64,000 nucleotides of DNA from Halorubrum salinarum (GCF_013267195.1 NZ_CP053942.1:183618-247617), one strand, 5' to 3'. Counted from the first letter of the stretch, positions 27,830-38,228 are shown. The notes: generated from the sequence alone by a model not told the origin. Made by a program: numbers and translations.

Positions 27830-28887
27830 ATGGAAGTCGATCTCCTCGACTTCGTTGAGCAGTGTCGGCACCTAGTCAAACAAGCGTTGGGGAAGCACGC
27901 GGGCCATTCGTCTTTAGCTAAGACCGATAGTAATCATTGAAGGGAGAGTTATTACTGATAGTATTGGAAGAGTCGGTTCCAACTGGTGAGACGCTGTTCA
28001 TGGTGAAATTGGTCGATGAACGACGCTGGGAACCGGCGTTTCCGGCGGTTTAGTGAAATGTACAGACGAGATCTGCCGAAAATCACGGCTGAGTAGTATT
28101 ACTGTGAGTATTAGCTAAAGACGGATGGCACGCGGGCGAGCCCGCCAGCGGCGGGTTCGCCCGCTGGAAACACGTCGTTCTACACTGTTTTCGGCTCGAA
28201 GAAGACCACAGCTACCGCGAAACGCTGAATCGGCTGGAGTACATGGCCGAGATTCGTGACGTACTCGACTTAGATCGGGACGATCTGCCTGACTATAGCA
28301 CGCTCTACAAGTCGTTTGATCGGCTGAAAATGTGGGCGTGGCGGGCGCTGCTGCGCGTTTCCGCGCAGCAGCACCCGCAGTCCGGCCACGCCGCTCTCGA
28401 CAGCACGTTCTTCGACCGCCGACGTGCGTCGTCGTACTTCCGCCAGCGAGCTGGACAGACGATACAGACGCTGAAAGTGACGACATTGACTGATGTGGAA
28501 TCGCTTGCTGTTCTTGATGTTCACATCACAGCTAGATGGAAGCACGACACGAAGACCGGACCGCAGGTCGTCCGCCGAAACGCGGACGACCTACAGTCCG
28601 TCGCCGCCGACAACGGCTTCCAAGACTGGCATACTGAGTACGAAATCGCCGCACACGACATCGATTACCTCGTTCATTACCGCGGTTCGTCAGCGAACGC
28701 AGCCGCGAACAACGTGCTCAACCGGGCAAAGGGATACTCTCAGCGGTAGATGGCCGAAACATCGTATTCGACAACCAAGCGCTCGCTCGGCGATGCCGTG
28801 CGAGCGCTGGGCTGGTATCGGCAGTTCCGTAAAATCGTCTTGATGTTCGCCATCACCAACATAGAACCACTGTGTGAGCCGTTGTAA
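27830..28887 (+). pseudogene. IS5-family transposase split by a MITE and an amber codon
   Basis: Starts MEVDLLDFVEQCRHLVKQALGKHAG and is interrupted at 27905 by a 223-bp MITE. Removing the MITE and one target duplication restores the frame (GEPASGGFARWKHVVLHCFRLEEDHSYRETLNRLEYM). The DDE core follows: HAALDSTFFDRRRASSYF, LKVTTLTDVESLAVLDVHI, ADNGFQDWHTEYEI. An in-frame TAG at 28747-28749 replaces a Trp expected in YSQR-W-MAETSYSTTKRSLGDAV. The stop is near 28887. About 275 residues in full. Confidence 0.85.
27905..28127. mobile_element. MITE with 17-bp inverted repeats
   Basis: CATTCGTCTTTAGCTAA at 27905 and, read inward from 28127, CATCCGTCTTTAGCTAA: 16 of 17 match, and similarity continues (AGTAAT) inside. 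It has no coding capacity. The 10-bp target duplication GCACGCGGGC flanks it at 27895-27904 and 28128-28137. A 10-bp duplication fits mobilisation by an ISH8-type transposase. Confidence 0.88.
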
Positions 28888-28949
28888 CCGTGACTCAGTA
28901 CCTATTCAACACAGCAGTTTGTTCCTCGTTCTGACCGGAGCTACCCGTT

Positions 28950-29233
28950 ATCAAGGTCGAAAAGCATCGAGTAAATTTCCCCAGCATCCACCTCAGCGAG
29001 CGCCTCAACCCCGAAATGTACGAGTAGCAGGTAAAGTGGGAATTCTTTTTGAACTCGCCCTGACCCCCTTTGCGGAGCCGCAACTGAGACTCAAGATAGA
29101 TGTCCTCCATCTCCCCGAATATCTCATCCGGGATGTAGATCGTCCGGCCGTCCCGTTCGTCTTTGATGATCGCCTTCATCTCCTCCGTTTCGGTCGTCGA
29201 GCGGGTTTCCTGCGTTCCGTTCGCTTCATTCAC
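28950..29233 (-). pseudogene. Remnant of a plasmid-type gene next to ParA remnant
   Basis: The N-terminus MNEANGTQETRSTTETEEMKAIIKDERDGRTIYIPDEIFGEMEDIYLESQLRLRKGGQGEFKKNSHF is clearly haloarchaeal. One base is missing after SHF, and the true frame goes on as YLLLVHFGVEALAEVDAGEIYSMLFDLDNG and a stop near 28947. Such a protein, encoded directly after parA, is common on haloarchaeal plasmids; its function (perhaps a partition partner) is not established. Confidence 0.55.
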
Positions 29234-29303
29234 TTCTGAGGAGTCACTCTCCTCACCATCATCTCCGTAGTTCCCCTCGATGCCAGAGGCATCTACCCAA
29301 GCG

Positions 29304-29475
29304 TCAGTCTGCTTCTAACTCTGTAGCCCCGGTCTTCTCGAACGTTTCGTCAAACAGGTCGACGATCTCGTTGAACAGGTCGCGTGTATCCTCGACGCGC
29401 TAGTTCTCCTTGCCAAAGCCGCAGACGACACTCCTTCGCCGATCGACTGAAAGATGTTGGTTCGCTTTGAGATCT
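29304..29475 (-). pseudogene. C-terminal remnant of a ParA-like ATPase
   Basis: EISKRTNIFQSIGEG, then after a frame change VCGFGKEN, an amber TAG, and RVEDTRDLFNEIVDLFDETFEKTGATELEAD to TGA at 29304. This resembles the end of haloarchaeal ParA/Soj proteins. Only about 55 codons remain. With the gene that follows it looks like the relic of a partition cassette. Confidence 0.45.
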
Positions 29476-29549
29476 CGAACACTAGGAGAGAGTACGCCGA
29501 CTTATACTGACGGCTAAAAATTCATAGAACTTGAGGGACAAGGATCAGT

Positions 29550-30577
29550 ATGGCGACGTTAGAGAACGTCTCTGTCGAAGACCTCCGCCAGATCCTGGCG
29601 GAGGTCGATGACGCCGACGCGACAAAGCGGCTCATGGCGGCGATCACCTACAAGGAAATAGACGAACTCACGCAGACAGAAGCCGCCCAACTCTACGGAT
29701 TTTCCAGTAGTTGGGCCTCGGAATGGTTCAACCGACTCGAACGGCTCGCCGACGAGCCGTTCGAGGAGGTCGTCTACGACAAACCACGTGAGGGTAGACC
29801 CTCCGAACTCTCCGACGAAGAGCACGAGCAGTTCGTCGAGGCACTTCATCAATCTCCCGAGGAAGCCGGATTCGACGCACCCGCATGGTCTGTGCCACTC
29901 GCGCGTCACTACCTCATCGAAGAATTCGGCGTCGAGTTCTGTGAACGCCACGTCCGACGGTTGATCTCTGAGGCCGGGCTGTCCTGGAAGACAGCCCGGC
30001 CGGAGTATTACAAATCCGACGAACGCGCACAGGAAGCCTGGCAGGAAGGCTTCAAAAAAAGCGCGACGACCTGGACGCCGAATACACGATCCTCGCAATA
30101 GATCAGACGCGGCAGGTTCTCTCGACACTGATCTATGCGTGGTTTCCAGAGGGGGAGCGCCCGTCACTGCCGGTGACGGGCGCGTGGGACAGCATCAAAC
30201 TACTCGGTGCAGTCAGCGATACCGGCGAGACGTTCTTTCTGCCGTCTTCGGAAAACTTCAACAGCGACACGACGATCCGTTTACTGGACGCACCCCAAAC
30301 CGAGTTCGGCGAGAAAATCTGCGTCGTCTTGGACAACGCGTCGTATTTCACAGCGAATGCAGTGCAGAAATTCGCCGAAGGATCACCGATCGAACTATGC
30401 TATCTTCCGCGGGGTTCACGGGAGCTGAACCCCGCGGAAGACTGCTGGAAACAACTCAATCAAGAACTTGGAAACCGTCTCTTCGACACACTGGACGAAC
30501 TTCGTGATGCTGCGCTCTCCGCGCTCGACAGCATCAAACCACCAGATATTTTGCGTATTTGTGTTCGTGAGTATTAA
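29550..30577 (+). CDS. IS630-family transposase in two frames joined at an A7 run
   Basis: The first frame (29550-30101) has the HTH domain and linker: LTQTEAAQLYGFSSSWASEWFNRLERL, GVEFCERHVRRLISEAGLSWKTARPEYYKSDERAQEAWQEGFKK. The second frame, -1 relative to the first, is open from about 30054 to 30577 and holds the DDE core: ILAIDQTRQV (Asp), VVLDNASYFTA (Asp), GSRELNPAEDCWKQL (Glu). The frames overlap at TTC followed by seven A and G (30054-30061). Slipping back one base there gives FKKKRDDLDAEYTI, a continuous protein of about 342 residues. Programmed frameshifting is known in IS630; a simple deletion is the alternative. Confidence 0.8.
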
Positions 30578-30708
30578 TCTTCTTAATGATGTCTCAGTGT
30601 ACCTGTTTGAGGGAGTTCCGCTGACACACTCCGCTCTCGATCCCTGTTTCGCTACGCTCTCGCTCGACACTAGATGTATGCCCGCCGGATTGTCCTGAGA
30701 CGTTCACG

Positions 30709-32040
30709 TTACAGCACTTCGTCCGCACTGTCGAACTCGTAGGGCCAGTCGCCGACGATCTTGATTCCCTCAACTTTCCCCTCTTCCTCGAACGACTTCG
30801 CCACATCAGCATTCATTCGGTGCGGGATCTCGACGTCCTCGCGAGCGAGGTCGGTCACCAGCGCTGTCAGGAGTATGGCTTGCTCGCGGAGATTCCGAGA
30901 CTCCAGTTTATCGAGCGTGTCGGCAGTCGTGTGCCCGTAGCCGCGCCCCTCCGTGTCGCGGTGGCCCGAGACAAAATACCCCGGGACGCCCCAGCGGACC
31001 AGCGGCCACTGGTCGCCGCGGAACCCCTCTTCGGGGAGGATCCGTACGGGGTGGTCGAATCGGTCAGAAACGCGCTCCAGGGCAGCCACCAGTTCGTCGA
31101 ACGTGTGCGTGAAGGCCTGTAGTGTCCGTCCGCCGACAACGCCGTCGCAGTTGACGATCACCTTCACGTTCTCTGCGTCGGTAACGCTGTCGTGGTACTC
31201 CGAGCCGCAGAGACCGACCTCCTCGGCCCCGAACCCGACGAACTCCACACGCGTGTCAAGCACGTCTTCGCGATCGGCGAGGGCGTTCGCAATCTCCACG
31301 AGCATCGCTGTCCCCGCCCCGTTGTCGGCTGCCCCCTCCGAGATGTCGTGACTGTCGACGTGGCTGCTGACCAGCACTCGCTCGTCGGTTTCGGGGCCGA
31401 GTTCGGCGTGGACGTTCTGGCTCGTCGCGTCGTAGATATCTGCGTCCACCGAGACAGTGACGGTGTCGCCCTGGTACCGTCTGGCGAGACGCGTCCCGAC
31501 CTCCTTGCTGACGCCGACCGCGGGAATCTCGCCGATCGGCTGGTGCTCTCGACCGACGCTCCCAGTCGGGGCGAGGTCGCCGTCGACGTGATTTCGGAAG
31601 ACAAAGCCCGCGGCGCCGTTCTCGACGGCGTAGTAGTACTTCTCCGTCCGGTGCGGGAAGCGTTCGTAGTGGGCCGGGGCGTTCGAGGCGACCATGACGA
31701 GCTTCCCCTCGACGTCGACGCCCTCGAAGTCCTCGGGGACACCGTAGCCTAGGTCGACGAGTTCGCCGGTGACTTCGCTCGTCGGACTCCGTGGGAGCGC
31801 GATGCAGTCCAGTTCCTCGTCGGGCGCGACGATCGAACTGCTCCCTCGCTCCCACCCCTGGAGGTCGAATTCCTCCAGGTGGGCGTTGCGGGCGCCGACC
31901 GCCGCGAACGCGTCCCGGGTCGCTTCGGCTCCGCGGCGCTCCCCCGCAGTGCCGGCCATCCGGTTCCCGATGTCGACGAGCCGCTCGAGGTGGTTCCACC
32001 CGACGTCGCTACAGAACGTTTCGCCGATCCAGTCTGCCAT
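30709..32040 (-). CDS. M28-family metallo-aminopeptidase
   Basis: 443 residues. A PA-type insert (LGYGVPEDFEGVDVEGKLVMVASNAP ... AAGFVFRNHVDGDLAPTG) lies in the first half. The M28 zinc site follows: SSHVDSHDISEGAADNGAGTA (His, Asp), GFGAEEVGLCGS (Glu pair), VNCDGVVGG (Asp) and GYGHTTADTLDKLE (His). It should release N-terminal residues from peptides. No signal peptide, so it acts in the cytoplasm. It is divergent from the cupin gene and fits with the peptide importer and M32 peptidase as a peptide-degradation set. Confidence 0.92.
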   Translation of the reverse strand: MADWIGETFCSDVGWNHLERLVDIGNRMAGTAGERRGAEATRDAFAAVGARNAHLEEFDLQGWERGSSSIVAPDEELDCIALPRSPTSEVTGELVDLGYGVPEDFEGVDVEGKLVMVASNAPAHYERFPHRTEKYYYAVENGAAGFVFRNHVDGDLAPTGSVGREHQPIGEIPAVGVSKEVGTRLARRYQGDTVTVSVDADIYDATSQNVHAELGPETDERVLVSSHVDSHDISEGAADNGAGTAMLVEIANALADREDVLDTRVEFVGFGAEEVGLCGSEYHDSVTDAENVKVIVNCDGVVGGRTLQAFTHTFDELVAALERVSDRFDHPVRILPEEGFRGDQWPLVRWGVPGYFVSGHRDTEGRGYGHTTADTLDKLESRNLREQAILLTALVTDLAREDVEIPHRMNADVAKSFEEEGKVEGIKIVGDWPYEFDSADEVL

Positions 32041-32137
32041 ACGCCTCCCTGTGCGGCGGTGATATAATATGCTGTTATTACGCTGCAGCGGGATCGTACT
32101 AAGTAGGTTTTTATGCGCGGCGGTGGTGAATTAGAAA
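32041..32137. promoter_or_regulatory. Divergent promoter region of M28 peptidase and cupin-hut genes
   Basis: A 97-nt gap. An AT-rich ATATTATATC (minus strand, 32061-32070) is 21-30 nt before the M28 start and GTTTTTATG (32107-32115) is 23-31 nt before the cupin start. Both are at the distance expected for TATA elements of leaderless haloarchaeal transcripts. Confidence 0.5.
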
Positions 32138-32668
32138 ATGGCCGAGAACGAGGACGCCGACCTGCTCCCGACCGTCGAGTCGTTCGCCGATGGCGTCGAC
32201 GTCGTCGACAACGTGTACGACCAGCCGGGCATCGAAACGCTGGAGGGGCGGATGGGGCTGCTCCTCCAGGGTGAGGAGATGCAGAGCCACTTCATCGAGA
32301 TGCCTCAGGGGATGTTCACGCCCGAACACGCCCACGAGACGGAGTCCATCATCATGACGCTCCGCGGGGAGTGGGTGCTCTGTGCGGATGGAGACCGACG
32401 GCTCATGACGGCAGGCGACATCTTCCACTTCGGGTCCGGCGTCCCGACGGGGTACGAGGTTCCCCCAGGATTCGACGAGGAGGCGTTGCTGCTCGTCTTC
32501 AAGGGCGAACGCTCAGACGGCTCCAGGGCGGGGTTCGTGGAGTATCTGACCGAGGAGATGAACCCACACCTGGAAGAACAACGGGAACAGGGGACGCCGT
32601 TCACGTTCGAGGATCTGGCGGCTGATCATCCCGCAAAGGAGTTCGCGGCGTCGCTGGCGGACGAATGA
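32138..32668 (+). CDS. Cupin-domain protein
   Basis: 176 residues, single cupin barrel. Motif 1 is PEHAHETESIIMTLRGEW and motif 2 the GDIFHFGSGVPTGYEV stretch. His/Glu ligands of motif 1 are present (H-x-H-x-x-E), so it may bind a metal. The C-terminus (YLTEEMNPHLEEQREQG) is helical. It is first in the line leading to M32 and the hut genes and overlaps the M32 start as ATGA. Reaction unknown; a role in amino-acid breakdown or a regulatory sensor are both possible. Confidence 0.85.
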   Translation: MAENEDADLLPTVESFADGVDVVDNVYDQPGIETLEGRMGLLLQGEEMQSHFIEMPQGMFTPEHAHETESIIMTLRGEWVLCADGDRRLMTAGDIFHFGSGVPTGYEVPPGFDEEALLLVFKGERSDGSRAGFVEYLTEEMNPHLEEQREQGTPFTFEDLAADHPAKEFAASLADE

Positions 32669-34167
32669 CTGGCGGCGGGCCCGACGCGTACGAGGCGTTC
32701 CGAACCCGTGTGGAGCGGCTCACGAACGTCAGCCACGCCTCCCGGCTCCTCGACTGGGACCAGCAGGTGATGATGCCCGACGGCGGGACCACTGCGCGGT
32801 CCAGCCAGCTGGCTGCGCTGTCCGGCTTGGAGCACGACCTGCTGTGTGACCGAGAGCTCGGGCAGTTGCTGGACGACCTCGAGGGCGCCGACCTCGACCC
32901 CGTCGAGGCGGCGAACGTTCGGGAGATCCGCCGACGACACGACCGCTCCGTCAAGGTGCCGGCGTCGCTGGTCGAGCGCACCAGACAGGCCCGCAGCGAC
33001 GCGTTCGACGTGTGGAACGCCGCGAAGGCCGACGACGACTTCTCCGCGTTCGCGGACACGCTGGCCGAACTCGTCGAGCTCCGGCGGGAGTACGCCGACC
33101 ACCTCGCCCCCGACAGGGACCCCTACCGGGTACTGTACGAGGAGTTCGAACCGTACCTTCCCTACGACCGAATGGTCGACGTTCTCGACACCCTCCGTGC
33201 GGCGCTGCCGCCGCTGATCGACGCGATCCGCGACAGCGACGTTACGCTCTCGAAGCGGGCGCTCAGCGGCACGTTCGATCCGTCGAGACAGGAGGCGTTC
33301 GTCAGGGAGCTCCTCACCGATCTGGGCTACGACTGGGAGCGAGGCCGCCTCGACACGGCGGCCCACCCGTTTCAGCGCGGCTCGCAGTTCGACGCCCGAA
33401 TCGGGACGCGGTTCGACGAAAGCGACCTACTGGACGGCGTCACCAGCACGGTCCACGAGTTTGGCCACGCGCTCTACGTCCAGAACCTCCCGGACGAGCA
33501 GTACGGGATGCCGACGGGCGAGGCTCGCGACATGTCGATCCACGAGTCACAGTCGCGCTTTTGGGAGAACCACGTCGCTCGCTCCCGGCCGTTCTGGGAG
33601 CGAACGCTCCCGCTGGCCCGGGAACAGTTCGACTCGCTGGCGGGCGTCTCGGCCGACGAGATGTACCGCGCGGCGAACGTCGTCGACCCGGAGAACGTCA
33701 TCCGCGTGGAAGCCGACGAACTCACCTATCACCTCCATATCGTCGTCAGGTTCGAGATCGAACGGGCACTCGTCCGTGGCGAACTCGAGGCCGAGGAGGT
33801 GCCGGCGGTCTGGAACGACAAGTACGAGGAGTATCTCGGCGTGCGCCCGAAGACGGACGCCGAGGGCTGTCTACAGGACGTCCACTGGAGCAACGCCACG
33901 TTCGGGTACTTCCCCACCTACTCGCTGGGAAGCGTCGCCGCAGCCCAGTTTCGGTCGGCCTTCGAGGCTGACGTCGGCGCGCTCCCCGAGGTGCTTTCGG
34001 CCGAGGGGTTCGATCCCGTCGCGGACTGGCTTCGGGAACACGTCCACCGGCACGGCAAACGGTACCGGACCGACGACCTGATCAAGACGGCCACGGGAGA
34101 GCCACTCACGGCCGACCACTACGTGTCAACCGTCGAAGCGAAGTACACCGATCTGTACGATCTGTGA
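32665..34167 (+). CDS. M32-family carboxypeptidase
   Basis: 500 residues, the normal length of thermostable carboxypeptidase 1. The zinc site HEFGHALY (HExxH, about residue 262) is followed by IHESQSRFWENHVARS, the family's third-ligand helix. Other family blocks: RLLDWDQQVMMPDGG and YFPTYSLGSVAAAQF. It removes C-terminal residues from peptides. Coupled to the cupin gene by a 4-nt overlap; hutU follows after 121 nt. Confidence 0.94.
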   Translation: MTGGGPDAYEAFRTRVERLTNVSHASRLLDWDQQVMMPDGGTTARSSQLAALSGLEHDLLCDRELGQLLDDLEGADLDPVEAANVREIRRRHDRSVKVPASLVERTRQARSDAFDVWNAAKADDDFSAFADTLAELVELRREYADHLAPDRDPYRVLYEEFEPYLPYDRMVDVLDTLRAALPPLIDAIRDSDVTLSKRALSGTFDPSRQEAFVRELLTDLGYDWERGRLDTAAHPFQRGSQFDARIGTRFDESDLLDGVTSTVHEFGHALYVQNLPDEQYGMPTGEARDMSIHESQSRFWENHVARSRPFWERTLPLAREQFDSLAGVSADEMYRAANVVDPENVIRVEADELTYHLHIVVRFEIERALVRGELEAEEVPAVWNDKYEEYLGVRPKTDAEGCLQDVHWSNATFGYFPTYSLGSVAAAQFRSAFEADVGALPEVLSAEGFDPVADWLREHVHRHGKRYRTDDLIKTATGEPLTADHYVSTVEAKYTDLYDL

Positions 34168-34288
34168 GTGGGCCAAAACTCCCCGTTCGGACCCGACCCT
34201 CTGCGGCGCAGCCGGCTCTCATTCTTAAACACATCTCCACAGGGAGAGTGTGTGCCCATTGTTCTGTCTCCCCAAGGTGGGGGTATTC

Positions 34289-36088
34289 ATGGACGAATCC
34301 TCCGGCAGGGAGAACCGGATCGGTGACCCGAGCGACCAGTGGCGAACGTATCAGGGCGCGCCGACCGGCACCGATATCGAGTGCGAGGGCTGGCGCCAGG
34401 AGGCGGCGTTGCGACTGCTGAACAACAACCTCGACCCAGAAGTCGCCGAGGACCCCGAGAACCTCGTCGTCTACGGCGGGACAGGCCGAGCGGCGCGGTC
34501 CTGGGACGCTTACGACGCCCTCCTCGAAGAATTCCGGAACCTCGCCGACGAGGAGACGTTACTCGTCCAATCGGGCAAGCCGGTCGGGAAGTTCACGACC
34601 CACGAGCGCGCGCCGCGGGTACTTATCGCGAACTCGAACCTCGTCGGCAACTGGGACAACTGGGACCACTTCCACGAACTGGAGGCCGAAGGGAAGATCA
34701 TGTACGGGCAGATGACCGCCGGCTCGTGGGCCTACATCGGAACACAGGGCATCATCCAGGGGACCTACGAGACGCTGGCGACCGCGGGCCGCGAGCACTT
34801 CGACGGCACCCTCGAGGGAGCCATCGTCGCCACCGGGGGGCTCGGCGGCATGGGCGGGGCCCAGCCGCTGGCCGTGACAATGAACCATGGCGTCTGCATC
34901 GCCGCCGAAGTCGACGAGGACCGCATCGACCGACGGCTCGAGACCGGTTACGTCCAAGAGAAGACCGACGACCTCGACGAGGCTATCGAGGCAGCGTCGG
35001 CCGCCGCCGAGCGCGGGGAGGCTTACAGCGTCGGCGTTCACATGAATGCCGCAGACATGCTCGAGGGAATGCTTGAGCGCGGGTTCGTCCCCGATATCGT
35101 CACGGACCAGACATCGGCCCACGACGAACTCGAGGGGTACTACCCGGCCGGCTACACCGTCGACGAGGCCGACGAACTCCGCCAATCCGACCCCGACACC
35201 TACGTCAAGAAGAGCATGGACACGATGGCCCGCCACGTCGCAGCAATCCTCGAGATGCAGGACCGCGGCGCCATCGCGTTCGAATACGGCAACAACATCC
35301 GCGGCCAGGTCGAGGACCACCGCGGGTCGGTGACCACGTCGACGGGGACCGAACACGATCCGTTCGACTTCCCGGGATTCGTCCCGGAGTACATCCGGCC
35401 GCTGTTCTGCCAGGGGAAGGGCCCGTTCCGCTGGCTCGCGCTGTCGGGCGAGGAGGAGGACATCTACCGGACGGACGAGGCGGTCAAGGAACTGTTCCCG
35501 GAGAAGTCGGCGCTCCACCGCTGGATCGATCTCGCACAGGAGCGCGTCCAGTTCCAGGGCCTCCCCAGCCGCGTGTGCTGGCTCGGCTACGGGGCGAGCG
35601 AGACGCCGGTGGCGTCTCGAAACGGAGGCGGTGAAACCGCCGGCGACAAGGAGCGGCTGACCGAACGGGCCCGGTTCGCGCTCCGGATCAACGAACTCGT
35701 GCGGGAGGGGGAGATCGCGGGCCCGATCGTCGTGACGCGGGACCACCTCGACGCCGGCAGCGTCGCCAGCCCCAACCGGGAGACCGAGGCGATGAACGAC
35801 GGCACCGACGCGGTCGCGGACTGGCCGATCCTGAACGCGCTGCTGAACACGGCCGCGGGCGCTGACATCGTCAGCGTCCACGACGGCGGCGGCGTCGGCA
35901 TCGGCAACGCCATCCACGCCAATAACCACGTCGTCCTGGACGGCACTGATCTGGCTGCTGAGAAGGCCGAACGCGTGTTCACGACGGACCCGGGCATGGG
36001 CGTGATCCGCCACGCCGACGCCGGGTACGAGGAGGCGATGGACGAGGCCGACCGATCGAACGTTCACGTGCCCCTCCCCGACTCATGA
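34289..36088 (+). CDS. hutU: Urocanate hydratase, operon copy
   Basis: 599 residues from [27 protein letters not shown]. The upstream Met at 34250 would add 13 residues without homology. All family blocks are present ([69 protein letters not shown]). It has two short additions relative to the first copy: [17 protein letters not shown] after [10 protein letters not shown], and [17 protein letters not shown] in a loop near residue 445. hutG overlaps its stop by 4 nt. Confidence 0.96.
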   Translation: MDESSGRENRIGDPSDQWRTYQGAPTGTDIECEGWRQEAALRLLNNNLDPEVAEDPENLVVYGGTGRAARSWDAYDALLEEFRNLADEETLLVQSGKPVGKFTTHERAPRVLIANSNLVGNWDNWDHFHELEAEGKIMYGQMTAGSWAYIGTQGIIQGTYETLATAGREHFDGTLEGAIVATGGLGGMGGAQPLAVTMNHGVCIAAEVDEDRIDRRLETGYVQEKTDDLDEAIEAASAAAERGEAYSVGVHMNAADMLEGMLERGFVPDIVTDQTSAHDELEGYYPAGYTVDEADELRQSDPDTYVKKSMDTMARHVAAILEMQDRGAIAFEYGNNIRGQVEDHRGSVTTSTGTEHDPFDFPGFVPEYIRPLFCQGKGPFRWLALSGEEEDIYRTDEAVKELFPEKSALHRWIDLAQERVQFQGLPSRVCWLGYGASETPVASRNGGGETAGDKERLTERARFALRINELVREGEIAGPIVVTRDHLDAGSVASPNRETEAMNDGTDAVADWPILNALLNTAAGADIVSVHDGGGVGIGNAIHANNHVVLDGTDLAAEKAERVFTTDPGMGVIRHADAGYEEAMDEADRSNVHVPLPDS

Positions 36089-37005
36089 CTGGATTCACCG
36101 ACCCCGAGCCGTGGCAGAGGCCGTCGTCGGACCCCAACGACGAACAGTTCGGCGACATCGTGCGCTCGACCACCGTTGAGGATGCCGACGAGTACGACGC
36201 CGTCCTCCTCGGCGAGCCGTACGACGGAGCCGTCGTCGGTCGGACTGGGGCTCGCGAGGGGCCGGCAGCGATCCGCGACGCCCTCGCCGCGACGAAGACC
36301 CACCACTTCGAGGGGGGACCGATCGACTGTGTGGGTGACATGGGCAACGTGGACGCTGACTGGACGGACTCCGTGTCGGACGTACAGCGGGCGGTCGAGT
36401 CGGCGGTCGCGCCGCTGCACGACGCCGACACCCTTCCGGTGTTCCTCGGCGGCGACAACTCGGTGACGGTGCCCAACGTCGCACCCCTCCTGTCGAGAGA
36501 TTCTGTCGGCGTCGTCAGTCTGGACGCCCACCTCGACTGCCGGAAGATCCGGGACGGGCCGACGAGCGGGACGCCGTACCGCCAGCTGTTCGACCGCGGC
36601 CTCGACTCGCTGGCCGTCCTCGGCGCCCGCCACTTCGAGACGAGCACGCGCTACCACGAGTACCTCCGCGAGCAGGGCGGAGAAATTCACTCAGCCCCGG
36701 CAGTCGGCGACGGTCCGGAGGATGCCGCGGCGACGGTGCTGTCGAAACTCGCCGCCGTCGACACCGTCTATGTCAGCCTCGACGTGGACGTGTTGGACGC
36801 CGCGGCGGCCCCTGGCGTGAGCGCGCCGACGCCCGGCAGGCTCACGTCACGGGAGCTGTTCGCCGTCCTCGGGCGACTCGCGGCCGACGACCGGGTCGCC
36901 GGGTTCGAGGTCGTCGAGTGTGCACCGCCGCTGGATCGCGACGGGCGGACGGTGACCGCAGCCGCTAGAGCGATCGCGCAGTTCCTCGCGGGGGTGGACC
37001 GATGA
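36085..37005 (+). CDS. hutG: Formimidoylglutamase
   Basis: 306 residues of the arginase/agmatinase fold. Manganese-site motifs: [21 protein letters not shown] and [23 protein letters not shown]. The chemistry splits formiminoglutamate to glutamate and formamide, the last step of this histidine pathway. The first motif reads GGDN where arginases have GGDH, as is usual in HutG-type enzymes. Overlaps hutU and hutI by 4 nt each. Confidence 0.93.
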   Translation: MTGFTDPEPWQRPSSDPNDEQFGDIVRSTTVEDADEYDAVLLGEPYDGAVVGRTGAREGPAAIRDALAATKTHHFEGGPIDCVGDMGNVDADWTDSVSDVQRAVESAVAPLHDADTLPVFLGGDNSVTVPNVAPLLSRDSVGVVSLDAHLDCRKIRDGPTSGTPYRQLFDRGLDSLAVLGARHFETSTRYHEYLREQGGEIHSAPAVGDGPEDAAATVLSKLAAVDTVYVSLDVDVLDAAAAPGVSAPTPGRLTSRELFAVLGRLAADDRVAGFEVVECAPPLDRDGRTVTAAARAIAQFLAGVDR

Positions 37006-38228
37006 CGGTCGACCTCCTGCTCCACGACGCCAGCGAGGTTCTTGTCGACCCGGACGAACAGCTCGAGAACGCGAGCGTGGTCGTCGACGACGGCGAGGTG
37101 GTGGCCACTGGGCCGGCGACCGAGATCGAGCGAGAGTATCCCCGCGAGAACGCGTCCCGAACGGTCGATGCGTCGGGACGCGCTGTGATCCCGGGGTTCG
37201 TCGACTCGCACACCCACGCGCTGTTCGCCGGGGACCGGTCCGACGAGTTCGCGGCGAAATTGCGGGGGAAGACGTACCAGGAGATCCTGGCCGAGGGTGG
37301 CGGCATCCACCGGACTGTGGAGGCAGTCCGCGAGGCCTCGCGGGAGACGCTGCTCGACAACCTCCTCGCCGAACTCGACGTGCTGCTGGCCCACGGGACG
37401 ACGACGGTCGAGGTGAAGTCCGGCTACGGGCTCGACCTCGACATCGAGTTGCTGATGCTCGACGTGATCGCCGAGGCGGACGACCGCCACCCGGTCGACG
37501 TGGTCGCGACGTTCATGGGCGCCCACGCAGTCCCCCGGCAGGAAGACGCCGACGAGTACGTGGATCGAGTAGTCGACGAGTTCCTGCCGGCCGTCACCGA
37601 GCAAGGCGTCGCGTCGTTCAACGACGTGTTTTGCGACGAGGGGGCATTCACCGTCGAGCAATCCCGGCGTGTCCTCGAAGCCGGCGCCGAGTACGGGCTG
37701 ACGCCGAAGATCCACGCCGAGGAGCTTGTCCGGACCGGCGCGGCACAGCTGGCCGCGGATGTCGGCGCCGCGAGCGCGGACCACCTGCTGATGGCGACCC
37801 GTGAGGACGTCGAAGCCCTCTATGAGGCGGGCGTCACGCCGGTGTTCCTCCCGGGAACAGCGTTCGGACTGGACACCGAGTACGCCCACGCGGACGAGTT
37901 CCTCGCGGTCGCCGACGAGATGGGGGTCGACGCACCCGCGATCGCGATCGCGTCTGACCTCAACCCCAACTGCTACGCACAGAGCATGGGCTTCGCGAGC
38001 ACGCTCGCCTGCGTCGGGATGAAGCTACCGCCGATGGACGCATTGGCCGCCGCGACCGTGGGCGGGGCCCGCGCGCTGAACCGCTCGGACGGGCTCGGGA
38101 CACTCCGGGAGGGCGCGCCTGCCGACGTCGCGGTCGTCGACGCGCCGACCGCAGTCCACGTCCCCTATAACTTCGGCGTGAACACCGTCGACACGGTGAT
38201 CAAGGGAGGTCGTGTGGTCCATGAGTGA
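37002..38228 (+). CDS. hutI: Imidazolonepropionase
   Basis: 408 residues of the amidohydrolase superfamily. Metal ligands: [14 protein letters not shown] (HxH), [13 protein letters not shown] and SDLNPN (Asp). [12 protein letters not shown] is a family block. It opens the imidazolone ring to give formiminoglutamate. Its last 8 nt overlap the start of hutH. Confidence 0.95.
   Translation: MTVDLLLHDASEVLVDPDEQLENASVVVDDGEVVATGPATEIEREYPRENASRTVDASGRAVIPGFVDSHTHALFAGDRSDEFAAKLRGKTYQEILAEGGGIHRTVEAVREASRETLLDNLLAELDVLLAHGTTTVEVKSGYGLDLDIELLMLDVIAEADDRHPVDVVATFMGAHAVPRQEDADEYVDRVVDEFLPAVTEQGVASFNDVFCDEGAFTVEQSRRVLEAGAEYGLTPKIHAEELVRTGAAQLAADVGAASADHLLMATREDVEALYEAGVTPVFLPGTAFGLDTEYAHADEFLAVADEMGVDAPAIAIASDLNPNCYAQSMGFASTLACVGMKLPPMDALAAATVGGARALNRSDGLGTLREGAPADVAVVDAPTAVHVPYNFGVNTVDTVIKGGRVVHE

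Larger units (their letters stand above)
26332..28916 (+). mobile_element. IS5-family element carrying nested IS110-B and a MITE
   Basis: TGCTGTGTTGA at 26332-26342 is matched by its complement at 28906-28916; beyond it both ends share ATAGGT once the IS110 insertion is taken out. Without the IS110 copy and the MITE the element is about 940 bp, a normal size. End assignment is by sequence comparison only. Confidence 0.5.

Noticed and set aside
34559..36067. 502-codon open frame opposite hutU
   Set aside because: Antisense shadow of the urocanate hydratase gene; no recognisable protein.
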